Origin: Porphyra umbilicalis
Taxonomy: Eukaryota; Rhodophyta; Bangiophyceae; Bangiales; Bangiaceae
DNA length: 64,000 nt
Reading direction: 5' to 3'
NCBI GenBank assembly: GCA_002049455.2
Contig: KV919042.1
Coordinates: forward strand, 40,144 to 104,143
Position numbers and translations under genes: made by a program. Positions 1 to 10,093 of this stretch are shown here, one piece after another. How positions within the stretch are numbered: position 1 is the first letter of the stretch; every line of letters starts with the position of its first letter. The notes beneath the pieces are model-generated. The model was given only the letters and a program-made list of their open reading frames with translations, searched no databases and had not been told where the DNA came from.

Positions 1-665
1 TAACGCATGTTTCAAATTGTTGCGTTGGCGACCCACTTGTGATCATCTCGTGGCTCACCAACCACAACCGGAACTCCAATACTTCCCTGGGATTCGTAAC
101 CCCCCCGAGCGGGCCCCTACTGAAGGGCCTAATTTTGTGTAAACCCAACTTGGATTATCGACTTATGTTACTTTGTGCCCCTGACCCCGGGGCGCCGCGA
201 GGGTGTCACGTAGCACCCTTCCCCCGCCTCTACTCAAGGCGGTATTAGAAGCTTCGGCCGTCCTCCGGCTTATGGGCCCAGTGGGCCCTGATGAGGGGGC
301 TTTCCGTGGGTCCTTTGAGGGTGTCTGAGGAGGGTTTTCCGAGGGTGCTTTGAGGGAGTCTGGGGAGGGTTTTCCGAGGGTCCTTTGAGGGTGTCTGAAG
401 AGGGTTTTCCGAGCGTCCGAGGGGAACGGATGGGATAAGAGGGTGCGGCGTGAGTGTCGCCTCGAGGCCTTCGACGCGGGCAAGTAAACTTCCGGTCACA
501 CAACTCGTGTTTGTCGCTCGGGGCGCCTTCCCCCGGTCGACGCCGTGCGTGTGTGCTCTTCGGGGTTTCCTTCCGGGGCGGGTATTCCCCGACAGCACTA
601 CCCGGCGACACGGTTTGGCTCGCCCCCCCCCCAACTGGGCGGGGTAGGCTGAGCGTTTTGTCACA
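1..665 (+). repeat. 5' LTR of element A copy 1, partial
   Basis: The sequence repeats, with small differences, at 10094-10814, 16152-16880 and 33353-34081. Complete copies start TGTGAC and end GTCACA, a 6-bp inverted terminus typical of LTRs. This copy begins at LTR position 64 and ends GTCACA at 660-665, directly before the primer site. Open frames that cross it on either strand are incidental. Confidence 0.93.
297..420 (+). repeat. Short tandem repeats inside the LTR
   Basis: About three units of roughly 45 bp share the core CTTTGAGGGWGTCTG followed by GAGGGTTTTCCGAG. The array recurs in all four LTR copies (near 10447-10565, 16510-16632 and 33717-33832). Repeats like this in LTRs are often enhancer or leader elements; that role is inferred. 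It is not a CRISPR array because the units abut without spacers. Confidence 0.75.
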
Positions 666-685
666 TTTGGTGGAGCAGCAGGGGA
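666..685 (+). promoter_or_regulatory. Primer binding site, element A copy 1
   Basis: It lies directly after the LTR. TTTGGTGGAGCAGCAGGGGA contains a TGG core from 668, complementary to a tRNA 3' CCA end. The same 20 bases occur at 16881-16900 (copy 2) and on the minus strand at 12597-12616 and 35165-35184. I cannot name the tRNA. Confidence 0.8.
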
Positions 686-827
686 GGAAGGCAACTCAAC
701 CTTCCTCGGGGTGGTGGCGGTGCGCCAACCCGCCTCGGGGGGAACCTCGTTGTTCCCCCTCCCCTTGGTGCCTAGCGCTGCGGGCGGTGCCCCGCAACGC
801 CAGGTTTGGCTAAGTCCGGCCGGGTCG

Positions 828-3079
828 ATGGCCGATGGGGGGGGGGATGGAGACCCCCCTGGTGTCGAGGTGCCTGGTGCCGGGGCGGATGAGATTAGCC
901 CCCCGGAGGCGGATCGTCGGTTGACGATCGCCACACCAGTGCAGGCACCACGGATGCGGGTGCCCGCGGGGCGCGGACTTTGTTCCAACCCTTGCCCCCG
1001 GGCCTCGATCCGAGTGGGACTCGCCCCCCGGCAGGCGCCCCCTCGGGTAGTACTCACCCCGAGGCGGTCCTGTCGGGTGCTGGCACTCATTTCGGCGTAG
1101 GACAGCTGCCCGACGTTACCACGTGGGGCGGTGGGTCTGTGCCACCACCGGCACGGGAACCTGCGGGTGGGAGCTCTAGTCGTGCTCCCCCAGGTTCACG
1201 GAGTGCCAAGGGTGCCCCGGCGCTTGAGCACGGCGCCGGGACCCACGGTATCGGTCCCCCGGCCCTCGGGCCCGGTGGCAGATCCCCTCTCGGTGCTTGG
1301 GAGGGGGGGGCGATGCCAGGATCGGCACGGGAGCCTGCAGACGGGAGCTCTAGTCGTGCTCCCCAAGGCTCACGGGGTGCCAGGGATGGCCAGGGTCTCG
1401 AGTGTCGAGACGCCGTGGCCGAGGTCGTTCGGTCCGAAGTTACCCGATCGCTAGTTACGATGTTGAGGGGCTCTACGCCCAGGCCCGCTGAGCGGCGGGG
1501 CCGAGCCCGACGCTCTGCTCGTCGGCGCCGACGCGAGAGCTCGTCGTCGTCGTCGACCACTGACGTCTCCCGCTCGGGGGACGAGTCAGCTGTTGCGGCC
1601 CTACTTGGTGCGTTCCGTGCTACCCCCCCGCCGTCGACGGTGAGGGAGGGCACTCGGGGTATTGACCCGAGGGCCCAACCGACTCCTGACTCGGCGGAGG
1701 GTGAGCGAGGCGGGGGAGCGGCGCGAGGGTTACCCCGGGGTATTGACCCGGGGTTCCCGACGCAACTCTCCTCCGCGACCGATCCAGAGGCTGGGGGGTG
1801 GCCTACTCAACCCACCCCGACACCTTCAACTCGGGTGGTGCCGCCCAAGATTGTGGTGAACCACCCGTCCTACCGGGTGATGTTCGATTGTGAGACCTAC
1901 GCGCTAGACAACAAGTCGGTTGCCTACGCGCGGCGCCAGGCCCGTTCTCTGGTCCGGCGCAAGAAAGAGGTCGCTCAGTCCTTCGGGGTGAACGACGAGT
2001 GGGATGGTTCCCCCCCGGCCAAGGTCTTCCAGTTCTTGCGCAAGTTTGCCAAGGCCTGTGACGACAACAACATCTCCGAAGGCGAAGCCTTCTACATCCT
2101 CCAAGACTTCACGAAGGAACCTCTCAAGTCAGAGGTGATGATGGTTATGCCAACTCTCCGGGCGGGTAACCCCGGCGAGGTCACTTCATACTTTGAGCTC
2201 ATCAACTGGATGATCCGGCGTCACGTCGACGAGGCCTCGGTGGCTACTCTAGTCGAGACCCTGAAAGTCGCGGTCCAACGGGACGACGAGGACGAGTTGT
2301 CCTTCGCCGAGCACCTCCGCCGCCTCAACACCGAGTGCGGGTTCATGTACGGGGAGGGCGCCCTCAAGGGGCGCTTTGTGGAAGGTGTCCACCGCGCGGC
2401 GCGCGCCACTGTGCGCGAGCGCAACACCCCCGGCTTGACTGTGGCGGAGCTGGCTCGCGTCGCCCAGACTAAGGGCGACGAACACCTCTGGCTACGACTT
2501 GAGCAGCACAAGAAGCTGACCAAGGAGCGAGAAGCACTCGCGGAGGAGGCCCGTCTCCGGTGACAAGCTCGGGCGGCCGCCCTTCCCCGGATCACTGGGG
2601 GGGCGCGGGGTTACCAACCGCGGGACGCCCCCGTCCGGACCGTCGGGGCCGTGGGTGCCCCCACTCCGGGCTCCCGGTACAATGGGTCCCGACCAAAGAC
2701 TCCGGGCGGCTCGACTCCCGGGGGCAAAGACATCCCGCGCTACCGCTCCCGACCGAGGGATGGGCCTTCCCGACCCAAATCCCGGTCGGAAGAGTACCCT
2801 TGCTGGCAGTGTGGCAAGGTGGGCCAATTGGCCGAGGTGTGCCCCGACTTGGACGCACGCGTACGCGACCGATTGGCCATACCCAGTCGGTGGTCCCCTC
2901 TCGGGACGTCCTCGGGCTCCCGCGACACCCCGCGAGCGGGCCGTCGAGTAGCCGTGGCCAATCCCCACGAGGACTCCAGCCCAAGCGGCGAGGATTCGAC
3001 GCCGCTTGAGAAGGGGGAACCGCAGACCGAGCCCGAGTGCGGACCCACCACCTCCTCTGAGTCCGAGGAGGGAAACTAG
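828..3079 (+). pseudogene. gag: gag of element A copy 1 (one indel, one TGA)
   Basis: It encodes the structural Gag protein. ATG at 828 (MADGGGDG) is chosen because the same start occurs in copy 2. A long Gly/Pro/Ser-rich N-terminus is followed by a retrotransposon Gag domain at about 1855-2500, with a core reading LSFAEHLRRLNTECGFMYG and then a KGRFVEGVHR segment. A zinc-knuckle region lies near 2800-2845 and an acidic Glu-rich tail follows. Breaks: a one-base indel near 895 relative to copy 2, and TGA at 2561-2563 where copy 2 has CGA, a CpG-to-TpG type change. The knuckle reads C-x2-C-x4-Q-x4-C, so its histidine is missing. The frame ends with TAG at 3077-3079, immediately after a slippery heptamer, with pol in the -1 frame. 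Confidence 0.85.
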
Positions 3080-3125
3080 TAGCCACCGGTGTTGGGCCCT
3101 CCCCGCGGCAACCGGTGGACCCAAC
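3070..3125 (+). promoter_or_regulatory. Candidate programmed -1 frameshift signal, gag-pol copy 1
   Basis: The heptamer GGGAAAC (3070-3076) lies in the right phase of the gag frame (G GGA AAC) directly before the gag TAG. Six bases on, CCACCGGT (3083-3090) can pair perfectly with ACCGGTGG (3111-3118). GTTGGG (3091-3096) can pair with CCCAAC (3120-3125), probably as an alternative to the first stem. Slippage by -1 enters exactly the pol frame, which is open through this point and has no early ATG. Copy 2 keeps the heptamer, the 6-nt spacing and both inverted repeats. Confidence 0.7.
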
Positions 3126-6100
3126 CCGGGACGTGGATAAGATGCCAGTACGCATCCTATCCCGACCCAAGGAGATCCGCCCCCGGGACGCACCCCTCCC
3201 GAAGGGGGTAGGCGGCCAGAACGTGGTGGCCATCCTGACGGGGTCCAACTACCAGGTGGCCAGTCGCGTCTGGCTAGACGCGGGGCGTGAGCTAGCCCTC
3301 CGCGTCATAGTCGACACGGGGTCGTGTGTCTCCCTAGTACGGGAAGCGCTACTCCCCCCGGAGATGGAGGTGGCGCCCTTAGACGCGGCTACCGCCCAGT
3401 TGTTTGACATGAATGGGGGACTCCTTCCCATCACGGGCACCGTGACTCTTACGGTGCGAGTCGGCACTTACTCCACCCCAGTCACGTGTGGGGTAGTGCC
3501 GGGCATGTCGGTCCCCCTGCTCCTAGGGACCGACTACACTGACGTCCGTGTCCCCAACATTTGCGGGCCCAAGGGGTACATCTGGTTACTAAACGGATGT
3601 AGGGTCCCCATCCTCCATCGGGGTAAGACGGTGTCGTATGCCCGGGCGGACCAACCCCAGTCGGAGGCCGCTAGTGAGGCGGACACCAAGGTTCGCCTAG
3701 CACACGAGGTGGTTATACCCCCGCGGTCCCGGGGATACGTCCCAGTACAGACGTCATTCCAAGGGAATGGGGTCATCACCCAGCGCCATCGAGTGTATGA
3801 GCGCCACCGCGTGCATGTTGCAATTGGCACCATGGACTGCACCGCCAATCAGACGTGGTGGGTGGAGGTATCCCATACGCGGAATACGAGTAAGCGACTC
3901 CCCAAGGGCATGGTCATGGGGCATATGTCGGCCTTCTCCGGTACGGTAGCCGCCATATCCCGAGAGGACTGTGCTGCACTCAGCCCCAGTCCGACCACCG
4001 CGCCCGGCGCAACAGACCCCGTGGAGGAGCCTCACGTTCATACTTCGAACGTGCCCGAGGGGCTGCGGCCTCAAGTGCTCGCCCTAATGGAAAAGCACCG
4101 AGCCCTCTGGAGTGGGCAATTGGGCTCCATCAAGGCTACGGAGCACCGGATCGAGTTGAAGCCGGGCTCCAAGCCCGTCCGGCTCAACCCCTACCGGATG
4201 GGTCCCCGAACTAGGGAACTCATCAAGGCCCAAGTCGACCGAATGCTCAAGCTCGAAGTTATAGAGCCCAGCCAGAGTGAATGGGCTAGCCCGGTGGTAC
4301 TCATCCCGAAGCCCGACGGGAGTCCCCGGTTCTGCATCGACTATCGGCAGTTGAACGAGCGCACAGTACGCGACTCGTATCCACTACCCCGGATGGACGA
4401 CTGCCTCGACTTCTTAGGGGATGCACAGTTCTTCTCCACGTTGGACTGCAGCGCGGGGTACTGGCAGATCCCCCTAGCCGAGGAGGATAAGCCGAAGACG
4501 GCATTCACTTGCCACTGTGGGACGTACCAGTGTACGCGTCTTCCGTTTGGCCTGTGCAATGCCCCTGCCACTTTCCAGCGGGCTATTGACATGATCCTAT
4601 CCGCAGTCAAGTGGCAGAATGTGCTCGTCTACTTAGACGACCTCATCATCTTCTCCGCCGATGCCGAGTCGCACCTGTCCCACTTGGACATGGTGCTCAT
4701 CTTACTCGGGAAGCACGGGGTCACCCTCAAGGCACAGAAGTGCCACCTCTTTACTAACGAGGTGCAGTACCTTGGCCATGTAGTCCGGCCAGGACGCTTG
4801 AGTGTGAACGAGAAGAACCTCAAGGCCATCAAGAAGGCCAGCTTCCCCCAGACCCAAACCCAACTTAGGAGTTTCCTGGGGATGTGTAATGTCTACCGTC
4901 GGTTCACGGTAGACTTCGCAAAGACCGCGAAGCCGCTGAACAACTTGAACAGCGTAAAGCTTCCTAAGCGGTTGAGTCCCCCTACTCCGGAGGAACAGAA
5001 CGCGTTCGACAAACTACGCGAACAGCTATGCCACCCGCCCATCCTTGCGATACCGCGCAAAGAGGGGAAGTACATCATCGATGTGGACGCTAGCTACGAC
5101 CAGCTAGGGTGCTGCCTACTACAGCAGCAACCCGATGGCAAGTACCTGCCCGTAGGCTACTTCAGTAAGGGCCTACTACCGGCGGAGAAGAACTACACCG
5201 TCACCAAGATTGAGGGACTAGGTGTGGTTTGGGCGGTCGGTTTACTACGACCGTACATCGAAGGCACCAAGTTCCTCATCCGGTGTGACCACAAGGCACT
5301 GAAGTGGATACTAACCACGACGGCCTGCACCAAAAATCGACTCAATCTTTGGCGCATCCTCCTCTCGGAGTTCGACTATGATGTGGAGTACAAGCCCGGC
5401 CCCCAACATGCGGTGGCCGACGCTCTGTCCCGCATCCCGACTGAGGGGCTGGACACGGGACCCATCTCCCAGGAGATCCCCACAGTCGGGGTGACCACTC
5501 GATCGGGGGGGTACTCGATCCCCGACTCCCCGAGAACAGGGAGACTGCCCGCATACCCCTGGGCGAACTAGTCCAGAAGCAGGCGACAGACGAGTTCTGT
5601 CAGGGGGTCAAGAAGTTACTTGACACCCCCACACCCACGCGCTTCTACGAGAACGCAGACGGGTTGTTGTGTCGTCGCGGACACCGCGAGGGGACCCAGC
5701 AGGTACTGGTCCCCCAGTCCCTAGTCAAGGACGTATTACGGGCGGAGCACTCCTCCCCCTTGGCTGCGCATCCAGGTGGGACGCGCATGTACCAGACCCT
5801 GCGGGACCAATACTACTGGCCCTCGCTGGCGATGGATGTGTTCGGGTGGGTGGCAGCTTGCCCCACCTGTGCTAAGAACCGGCTCATGGGTACGCAGAGT
5901 AAAGCGTTCGTGAGGTTGTTCCCCGCGATGGAACCCTTCGCAGCGCTGGCCATTGACTTACTTGGCCCCCTGCCCAGGACCCCCGAAGGATATGAGTATA
6001 TCCTTGTTATTTGTGACCGATTTACTAAGGTCACTCGGGCGGTCCCGCTTCGAGACATCACCGCTCTGGATGTTCTCAGCGCGTTCCTCGACACGTGGGT

Positions 6101-7032
6101 TGCTAGCTATGGGATCCCCGATTCAATTCTATCGGATAACGGACCCCAATTCGCTGCCGTACTCTGGCAAGGGGTGCTCAAGACCCTGGGTATTGAACCT
6201 AACTATGCCACCCCTTACCACCCACAAATTAATGGGCAGGTCGAACGGTTTCATAAGACCTTAGTTAAGCAACTACGCCACTACGTAAGTGACCACGTAG
6301 TTACGTGGTCCCGATACTTAAGCCTGGTAGTAACGGCTTACAATTCGCAAGTGCATAGTAGCACCGGGCAGATCCCCTTTGCGTTCGTAAGCCCCCGACG
6401 GCTTACTCCCGTGGCCCTCGAGCGACTTACAGCGGGTACCGACCCCGGGGAGATAGTAACCCCGGGCGAGCCAAGGAGAATTTCCTCCAGCGCCTTGACT
6501 CCCTTATCCCCCTAGTACGGGAGACCATGGAGAAGGCACAGGCCCGGTACAAACGAGCATTCGACAAGCGCGTGCAGACTCGCCGCGAAGCCCTCCAAGT
6601 TGGAGACTGGGTATTCGTGAAGTCCCACGAGAACCAGGGGGGTAAGCTCGTCTTCAAGACACTGGGACCCTACCAGATCTTGAAGACCGACGGGCGTCGG
6701 CTTACCATCGAAAGTGACGATGGTATCCGGACCATCAATGGGAACCACGCCACCCGGGCCCCGGAACCACCCGAGGGGACCCGGCGTGGGCGCGGGCACT
6801 GACCGCGTGGCGGGTCCCGTCCCTCCCCTCATCGGCCAGTAAACCGATTGAGGCTGTCTTCGACCGCTTTGTCGGACAGGGGTACGATGACCAGGAGCGA
6901 CTCATGCTCAAGGTCAGGTGGTTCGGGTATGGACCCCGGGAGGACTCCTGGCACTATGTGGAGGACCTCCCGGCTGAGAAGGTCCGCCAGCACTGTGTGC
7001 GGCACCGGCTCACGATGAGAAGAAGGGTATAA
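3077..7032 (+). pseudogene. pol: pol of element A copy 1: protease, RT, RNase H, integrase, chromodomain
   Basis: Domains in order: aspartic protease with VDTGSCVS near 3310; reverse transcriptase about 4140-4900 with DYRQLNERTV and the catalytic YLDD at 4630-4641; RNase H about 5070-5430 (IIDVDASYDQLGCCL and ending HAVADALSRI); a zinc-binding integrase N-terminus around 5750-5880 (CPTCAKNR); an integrase core with IDLLGP, SDNGPQF and NGQVERFHKT marking D, D and E; then a basic C-terminus and a chromodomain at about 6843-7000 (LKVRWFGYGPREDSWHY). Three one-base deletions relative to copy 2, near 5508, 6463 and 6775, break the frame. All catalytic residues I can see are kept. There is no early ATG, which fits expression by -1 frameshift from gag. 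Confidence 0.92.
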
Positions 7033-9496
7033 TACAACTAACAACCCCCAGTACGGGGTACCCCTCGCACACACCCCCGACAATAGATCCAACCCAACTA
7101 GGGACAAGCCCACAGGGGCCGGGCTGCGCATCACTGAGCGCCCCGGCGCCCCACTCAACCTGGGTACCTACTCCTACCCGGCGAGTGCGGGCGGTCGTCG
7201 CGAACGTACCCACCAAACTGGTCGTAACCCGAGTGGTCCGGGTACTCCTGGGCCGACCCCCGGTCCGAGGGGCCCGGCCCCACGACGAGCGCGGCACCCT
7301 ACTCGGTGCCGCCCCCGCCGCGGCGTACCCCCAACAGTGGAGGGGTAGCCGCCCCCATGGTAGGGCGCGGCCGAGCCAGCAGGCTCCCCGGCGTACGGGG
7401 CCCGACTGGGCCCCCGCCCGCCGAAGCCCCCGCGGGCCCAGCCGCCACCCGCTGGCCGTGCCCCTCCAAGCGGGAGGCCATCTGGTACCCGATGGCCTCG
7501 GGGTGGTGTCCACCAGGAACTGCGCGGCTGCGGCAGACCGGGGGGACGAGGAGTCCCGCAGTACGGACCCGCCCCCCGGGTGACCCACGCCAGGGTATCC
7601 ACCAGGGAGGCAACTATCGCCTCCCCATGGGCAGCCCTCAGCGCCCCCGCCGCACTTGGATAGGTGGTCGCCAAGGCGTGGGCGCACCGCGGGGTGACGT
7701 ACCCCCAGCTGAGGCTCTGCCCCGCCCCAAGGGGCGGGTAGTACGGCACCCCCGGCGGGCAAACGTCGGACGGCCCGACCGCCCCGCGGGGATGCCCCCG
7801 CCCGGGTGGTCCGCCGGACAGCGCCCCCACGAGCAGGGGGGCGCTCGGCAGTACCTCGGGTACGCTTGCGCTGCTGGGGGACACTGGCCCCCGGCGCACC
7901 CCAACCCGAGTTGGGCGGGGGCGACGTCGCCGTTACCCCCGCCGAGTAGGGGTAGGCCAGGTCACCCAGGCCCTCACGGAGGCCTATGCGCCCGGCCACC
8001 AGGCGTTTGTCACAGTGGACAAACGCCCGAGGCGCCTCGCCCTCCTCCCCGCCAACTCGGCGGGCCAGGTAGGGCCCGGCCGCCTCCCAGTCCAAGGACT
8101 GGTGAAGGTCCAGCAACTCGCTGAGGTACGCGTGCGCGTCCGGGCCGGCCCCCTCCGCCACGTTGGCGAGGCGGAGCCCCACCAGACGCCCCACTATGGC
8201 GGCTGGCAGGTGCCAGAGGTACCCCTTAGTCCGGGCGGAGGCATACCACACCCCCACTACCTCCAGCACCCACTGGGTAGCGAGGATGGCCGCCGCCGGG
8301 GTAGACTCCCCCGGCGGAGCGCAGTGCCAAAGTAGGCCACTATGCGCGGCATCCGGGCCGGGAACCCGAAGGCACCTCCATGGCCGACCACCAGGACGGC
8401 GTCGGGACGTAGTATGCCCGCCGCGTCGAGGTGTGGACCTGGGAGCTCTCCACTTGAGAGGCCCGCACCAGGATGCCCGACGCTTCCCGCACCCGGCGTT
8501 CGGTGCGGGCGTCCTGGTGGTGAAAGTGGGGGTCCGTCTCCCCCAAGTACGGGGGGGAGCAACACGCCCACTCCCACGCCACGACGGGCGGCACGTCGTC
8601 GGCGGTGGCCCCGTCCATAACATTGGACAGGCGCGCGGCCACGCGCTCCACCCACGGCGCGTCCCCCGCCTCCTGTAGGGCGGGGAGGTCCGTCGCCACC
8701 CCGGCAGGCAGTTCGTACTGCACGGGGTGGCGCGCCAGCCAGCGCTGCCAAGCCGGGCCCTGCTTGGGCAGCGGGATCGCAGAGTAAAGCGCCCGCAAGC
8801 GGCACTCCCCCATCTGACTGGGGGCAGCCGGGGGCGTCCACTGAACCAACGCCCCCGGCCCCGCAAGTCCCCCTCCCCCACTGCCGGGAGGCGCTCCCGG
8901 CGCGGCACCGGCGGGGGGGACTCCTGCTCCATGGGATCATCCCCCGCCTCGCCCGGCGCCGCTCCGCCGCCGGGGGTGGCCGGCCGGCTGGGCGGCAGCG
9001 GCACGCGCGCCGCCGCCGAGCGGACCCGACCGCGTCCTCCCCAGCCGACCGCGTCGGCGCACTCGACGCGCGGGAGGCCGACGCCGACCCCGCCGTCGAC
9101 TTGGACCGGCGGGGGGGAGGCGGCGGTTGGGTTGCTTGACTCCCGCCGCCGAGGACTCCCGGCTCGGGGCGCGGCGTTGGCCTGGCGCGCCCGGCGGGCT
9201 GCCTTGCCCCGGGACGCCGCCACGGCCGCGCCACTTGACTTGGTGGCGCCGGCCGGCGTGGCAGGTGCCGACGCCGCCGCCCCGCCAACCCGCGGGGTGG
9301 CCGCCGTCGAGCCCTTGGCCTTGGGGGCGCCCATACTTCCCGGCGCCCCGCCCACCCGCGGGGACCCCGCCGCAGGGCTGCCCGACTTGGCCGTAGCCGA
9401 CGCCGGCGTCCCACTCGGCGCCGGCGTCGCGCGCCCCGCACTTGGGGAAGCCATCTCCTCGGTCGGCGCCACTGCCGTCGACCGCGAGGAGGCCAT
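7010..9496 (-). CDS. Antisense gene (aORF) of element A copy 1, unknown function
   Basis: A protein of about 830 residues on the strand opposite gag-pol, lying between pol and the 3' LTR and overlapping the pol stop tail-to-tail by 23 nt. ATG at 9496 (MASSRSTAV) has a counterpart at 32744 in copy 2. The first ~200 residues are Ala/Pro/Ser/Gly-rich and basic. The middle (about 8850-8000) looks like a globular helical domain with many Trp, His and Tyr residues, for example the segments VQYELPAGV and YLSELLDLHQSLDWEA. The C-terminal third is again Gly/Ala/Arg-rich. I recognise no domain. Relative to copy 2 it has three one-base deletions (near 8860, 8380 and 8305), which together restore the frame. 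Antisense ORFs at this position are known in plant Tat-lineage elements (Grande, Retand); a homologous link is not shown. Confidence 0.6.
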   Translation of the reverse strand: MASSRSTAVAPTEEMASPSAGRATPAPSGTPASATAKSGSPAAGSPRVGGAPGSMGAPKAKGSTAATPRVGGAAASAPATPAGATKSSGAAVAASRGKAARRARQANAAPRAGSPRRRESSNPTAASPPPVQVDGGVGVGLPRVECADAVGWGGRGRVRSAAARVPLPPSRPATPGGGAAPGEAGDDPMEQESPPPVPRRERLPAVGEGDLRGRGRWFSGRPRLPPVRWGSAACGRFTLRSRCPSRARLGSAGWRATPCSTNCLPGWRRTSPPYRRRGTRRGWSAWPRACPMLWTGPPPTTCRPSWRGSGRVAPPRTWGRRTPTFTTRTPAPNAGCGKRRASWCGPLKWRAPRSTPRRGGHTTSRRRPGGRPWRCLRVPGPDAAHSGLLWHCAPPGESTPAAAILATQWVLEVVGVWYASARTKGYLWHLPAAIVGRLVGLRLANVAEGAGPDAHAYLSELLDLHQSLDWEAAGPYLARRVGGEEGEAPRAFVHCDKRLVAGRIGLREGLGDLAYPYSAGVTATSPPPNSGWGAPGASVPQQRKRTRGTAERPPARGGAVRRTTRAGASPRGGRAVRRLPAGGAVLPAPWGGAEPQLGVRHPAVRPRLGDHLSKCGGGAEGCPWGGDSCLPGGYPGVGHPGGGSVLRDSSSPRSAAAAQFLVDTTPRPSGTRWPPAWRGTASGWRLGPRGLRRAGAQSGPVRRGACWLGRALPWGRLPLHCWGYAAAGAAPSRVPRSSWGRAPRTGGRPRSTRTTRVTTSLVGTFATTARTRRVGVGTQVEWGAGALSDAQPGPCGLVPSWVGSIVGGVCEGYPVLGVVSCIIPFFSS

Positions 9497-10093
9497 AGCC
9501 GCCGCGCCCGGGTAGGGGGGCGGCGAGGGGGAGGGGGGTGCCCCGCGCACAGAGGGACGAGGGGGAGGCTCTCAACTCGAGTAGCGGTGGAGGGGGGACG
9601 GTGACGGTCGGTAGTGGACGGCGTCCCCGTCTGTCCCCCGCCTACCCCCTTTTTATGAGCCCCTGTGTGGGGACAGGGGCCCTTACCCCGGGCCCCCTCA
9701 GCCCCACCCCGCGGGCCACTCCCCCTGGACGACTCCCCACTGGGGGGGGGGGCCCGCACGACAGCCCCCCAGGTGGGGGGCGGGGGGGATGCCATACTGG
9801 GCACCCGCCCCCTGTTGGCCCACCGGGCACGGTTAGCGGGCCCGCCCCGGACACGCGGCAACACCCCTGGCCCCCGCTGCCGTGTCCACCGTACGGCGAC
9901 GGCGCGTACCCCCTTGCCCCGGGGGGGCGCCCCCACGATCCGGGGCAGCCATCGCTGGCGAGGACCGGGGCAGCACCCGGGCCCCACACTGGGGAGCCGG
10001 CGGCTAGCTGTCCTGGCCCGCCCGCCACACTCGGGCGGGCCCGCCCCCCTGGCTCTGGGCCGCCGGGACGGCGACCCCTTTAGAAGGGGGAAT
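9497..10093. other. Noncoding stretch between aORF and 3' LTR with antisense TATA-like box and hairpin
   Basis: No gene seen. On the minus strand CATAAAAAG (plus 9649-9657) lies about 155 nt upstream of the aORF ATG and could be its TATA box. Just beside it is an 8-bp hairpin (9659-9666 with 9673-9680). Copy 2 has the box at 32899-32907 and the hairpin at 32909-32930, with the stem identical but the loop changed from GTGGGG to AAGGGG. The rest is GC-rich with G and C runs. Confidence 0.5.
10082..10092 (+). promoter_or_regulatory. Polypurine tract, element A copy 1
   Basis: AGAAGGGGGAA, followed by one T, lies immediately upstream of the 3' LTR TGTGAC. This is the expected plus-strand priming site. 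Copy 2 has AGAAACAGGAA at 33341-33351. Confidence 0.65.

Noticed and set aside
297..420. CRISPR-like array
   Set aside because: The units are contiguous, without spacers, and lie inside an LTR of a eukaryotic element.
245..1090. Long minus-strand frames across the LTR and leader
   Set aside because: They recur wherever the LTR occurs and start and stop at unrelated flanks; composition is biased and there are no motifs.
3083..3125. A classical H-type pseudoknot after the slippery site
   Set aside because: The two stems interleave, but connecting loops of 0 and 1 nt are too short to span an 8-bp stem; alternative hairpins are more likely.
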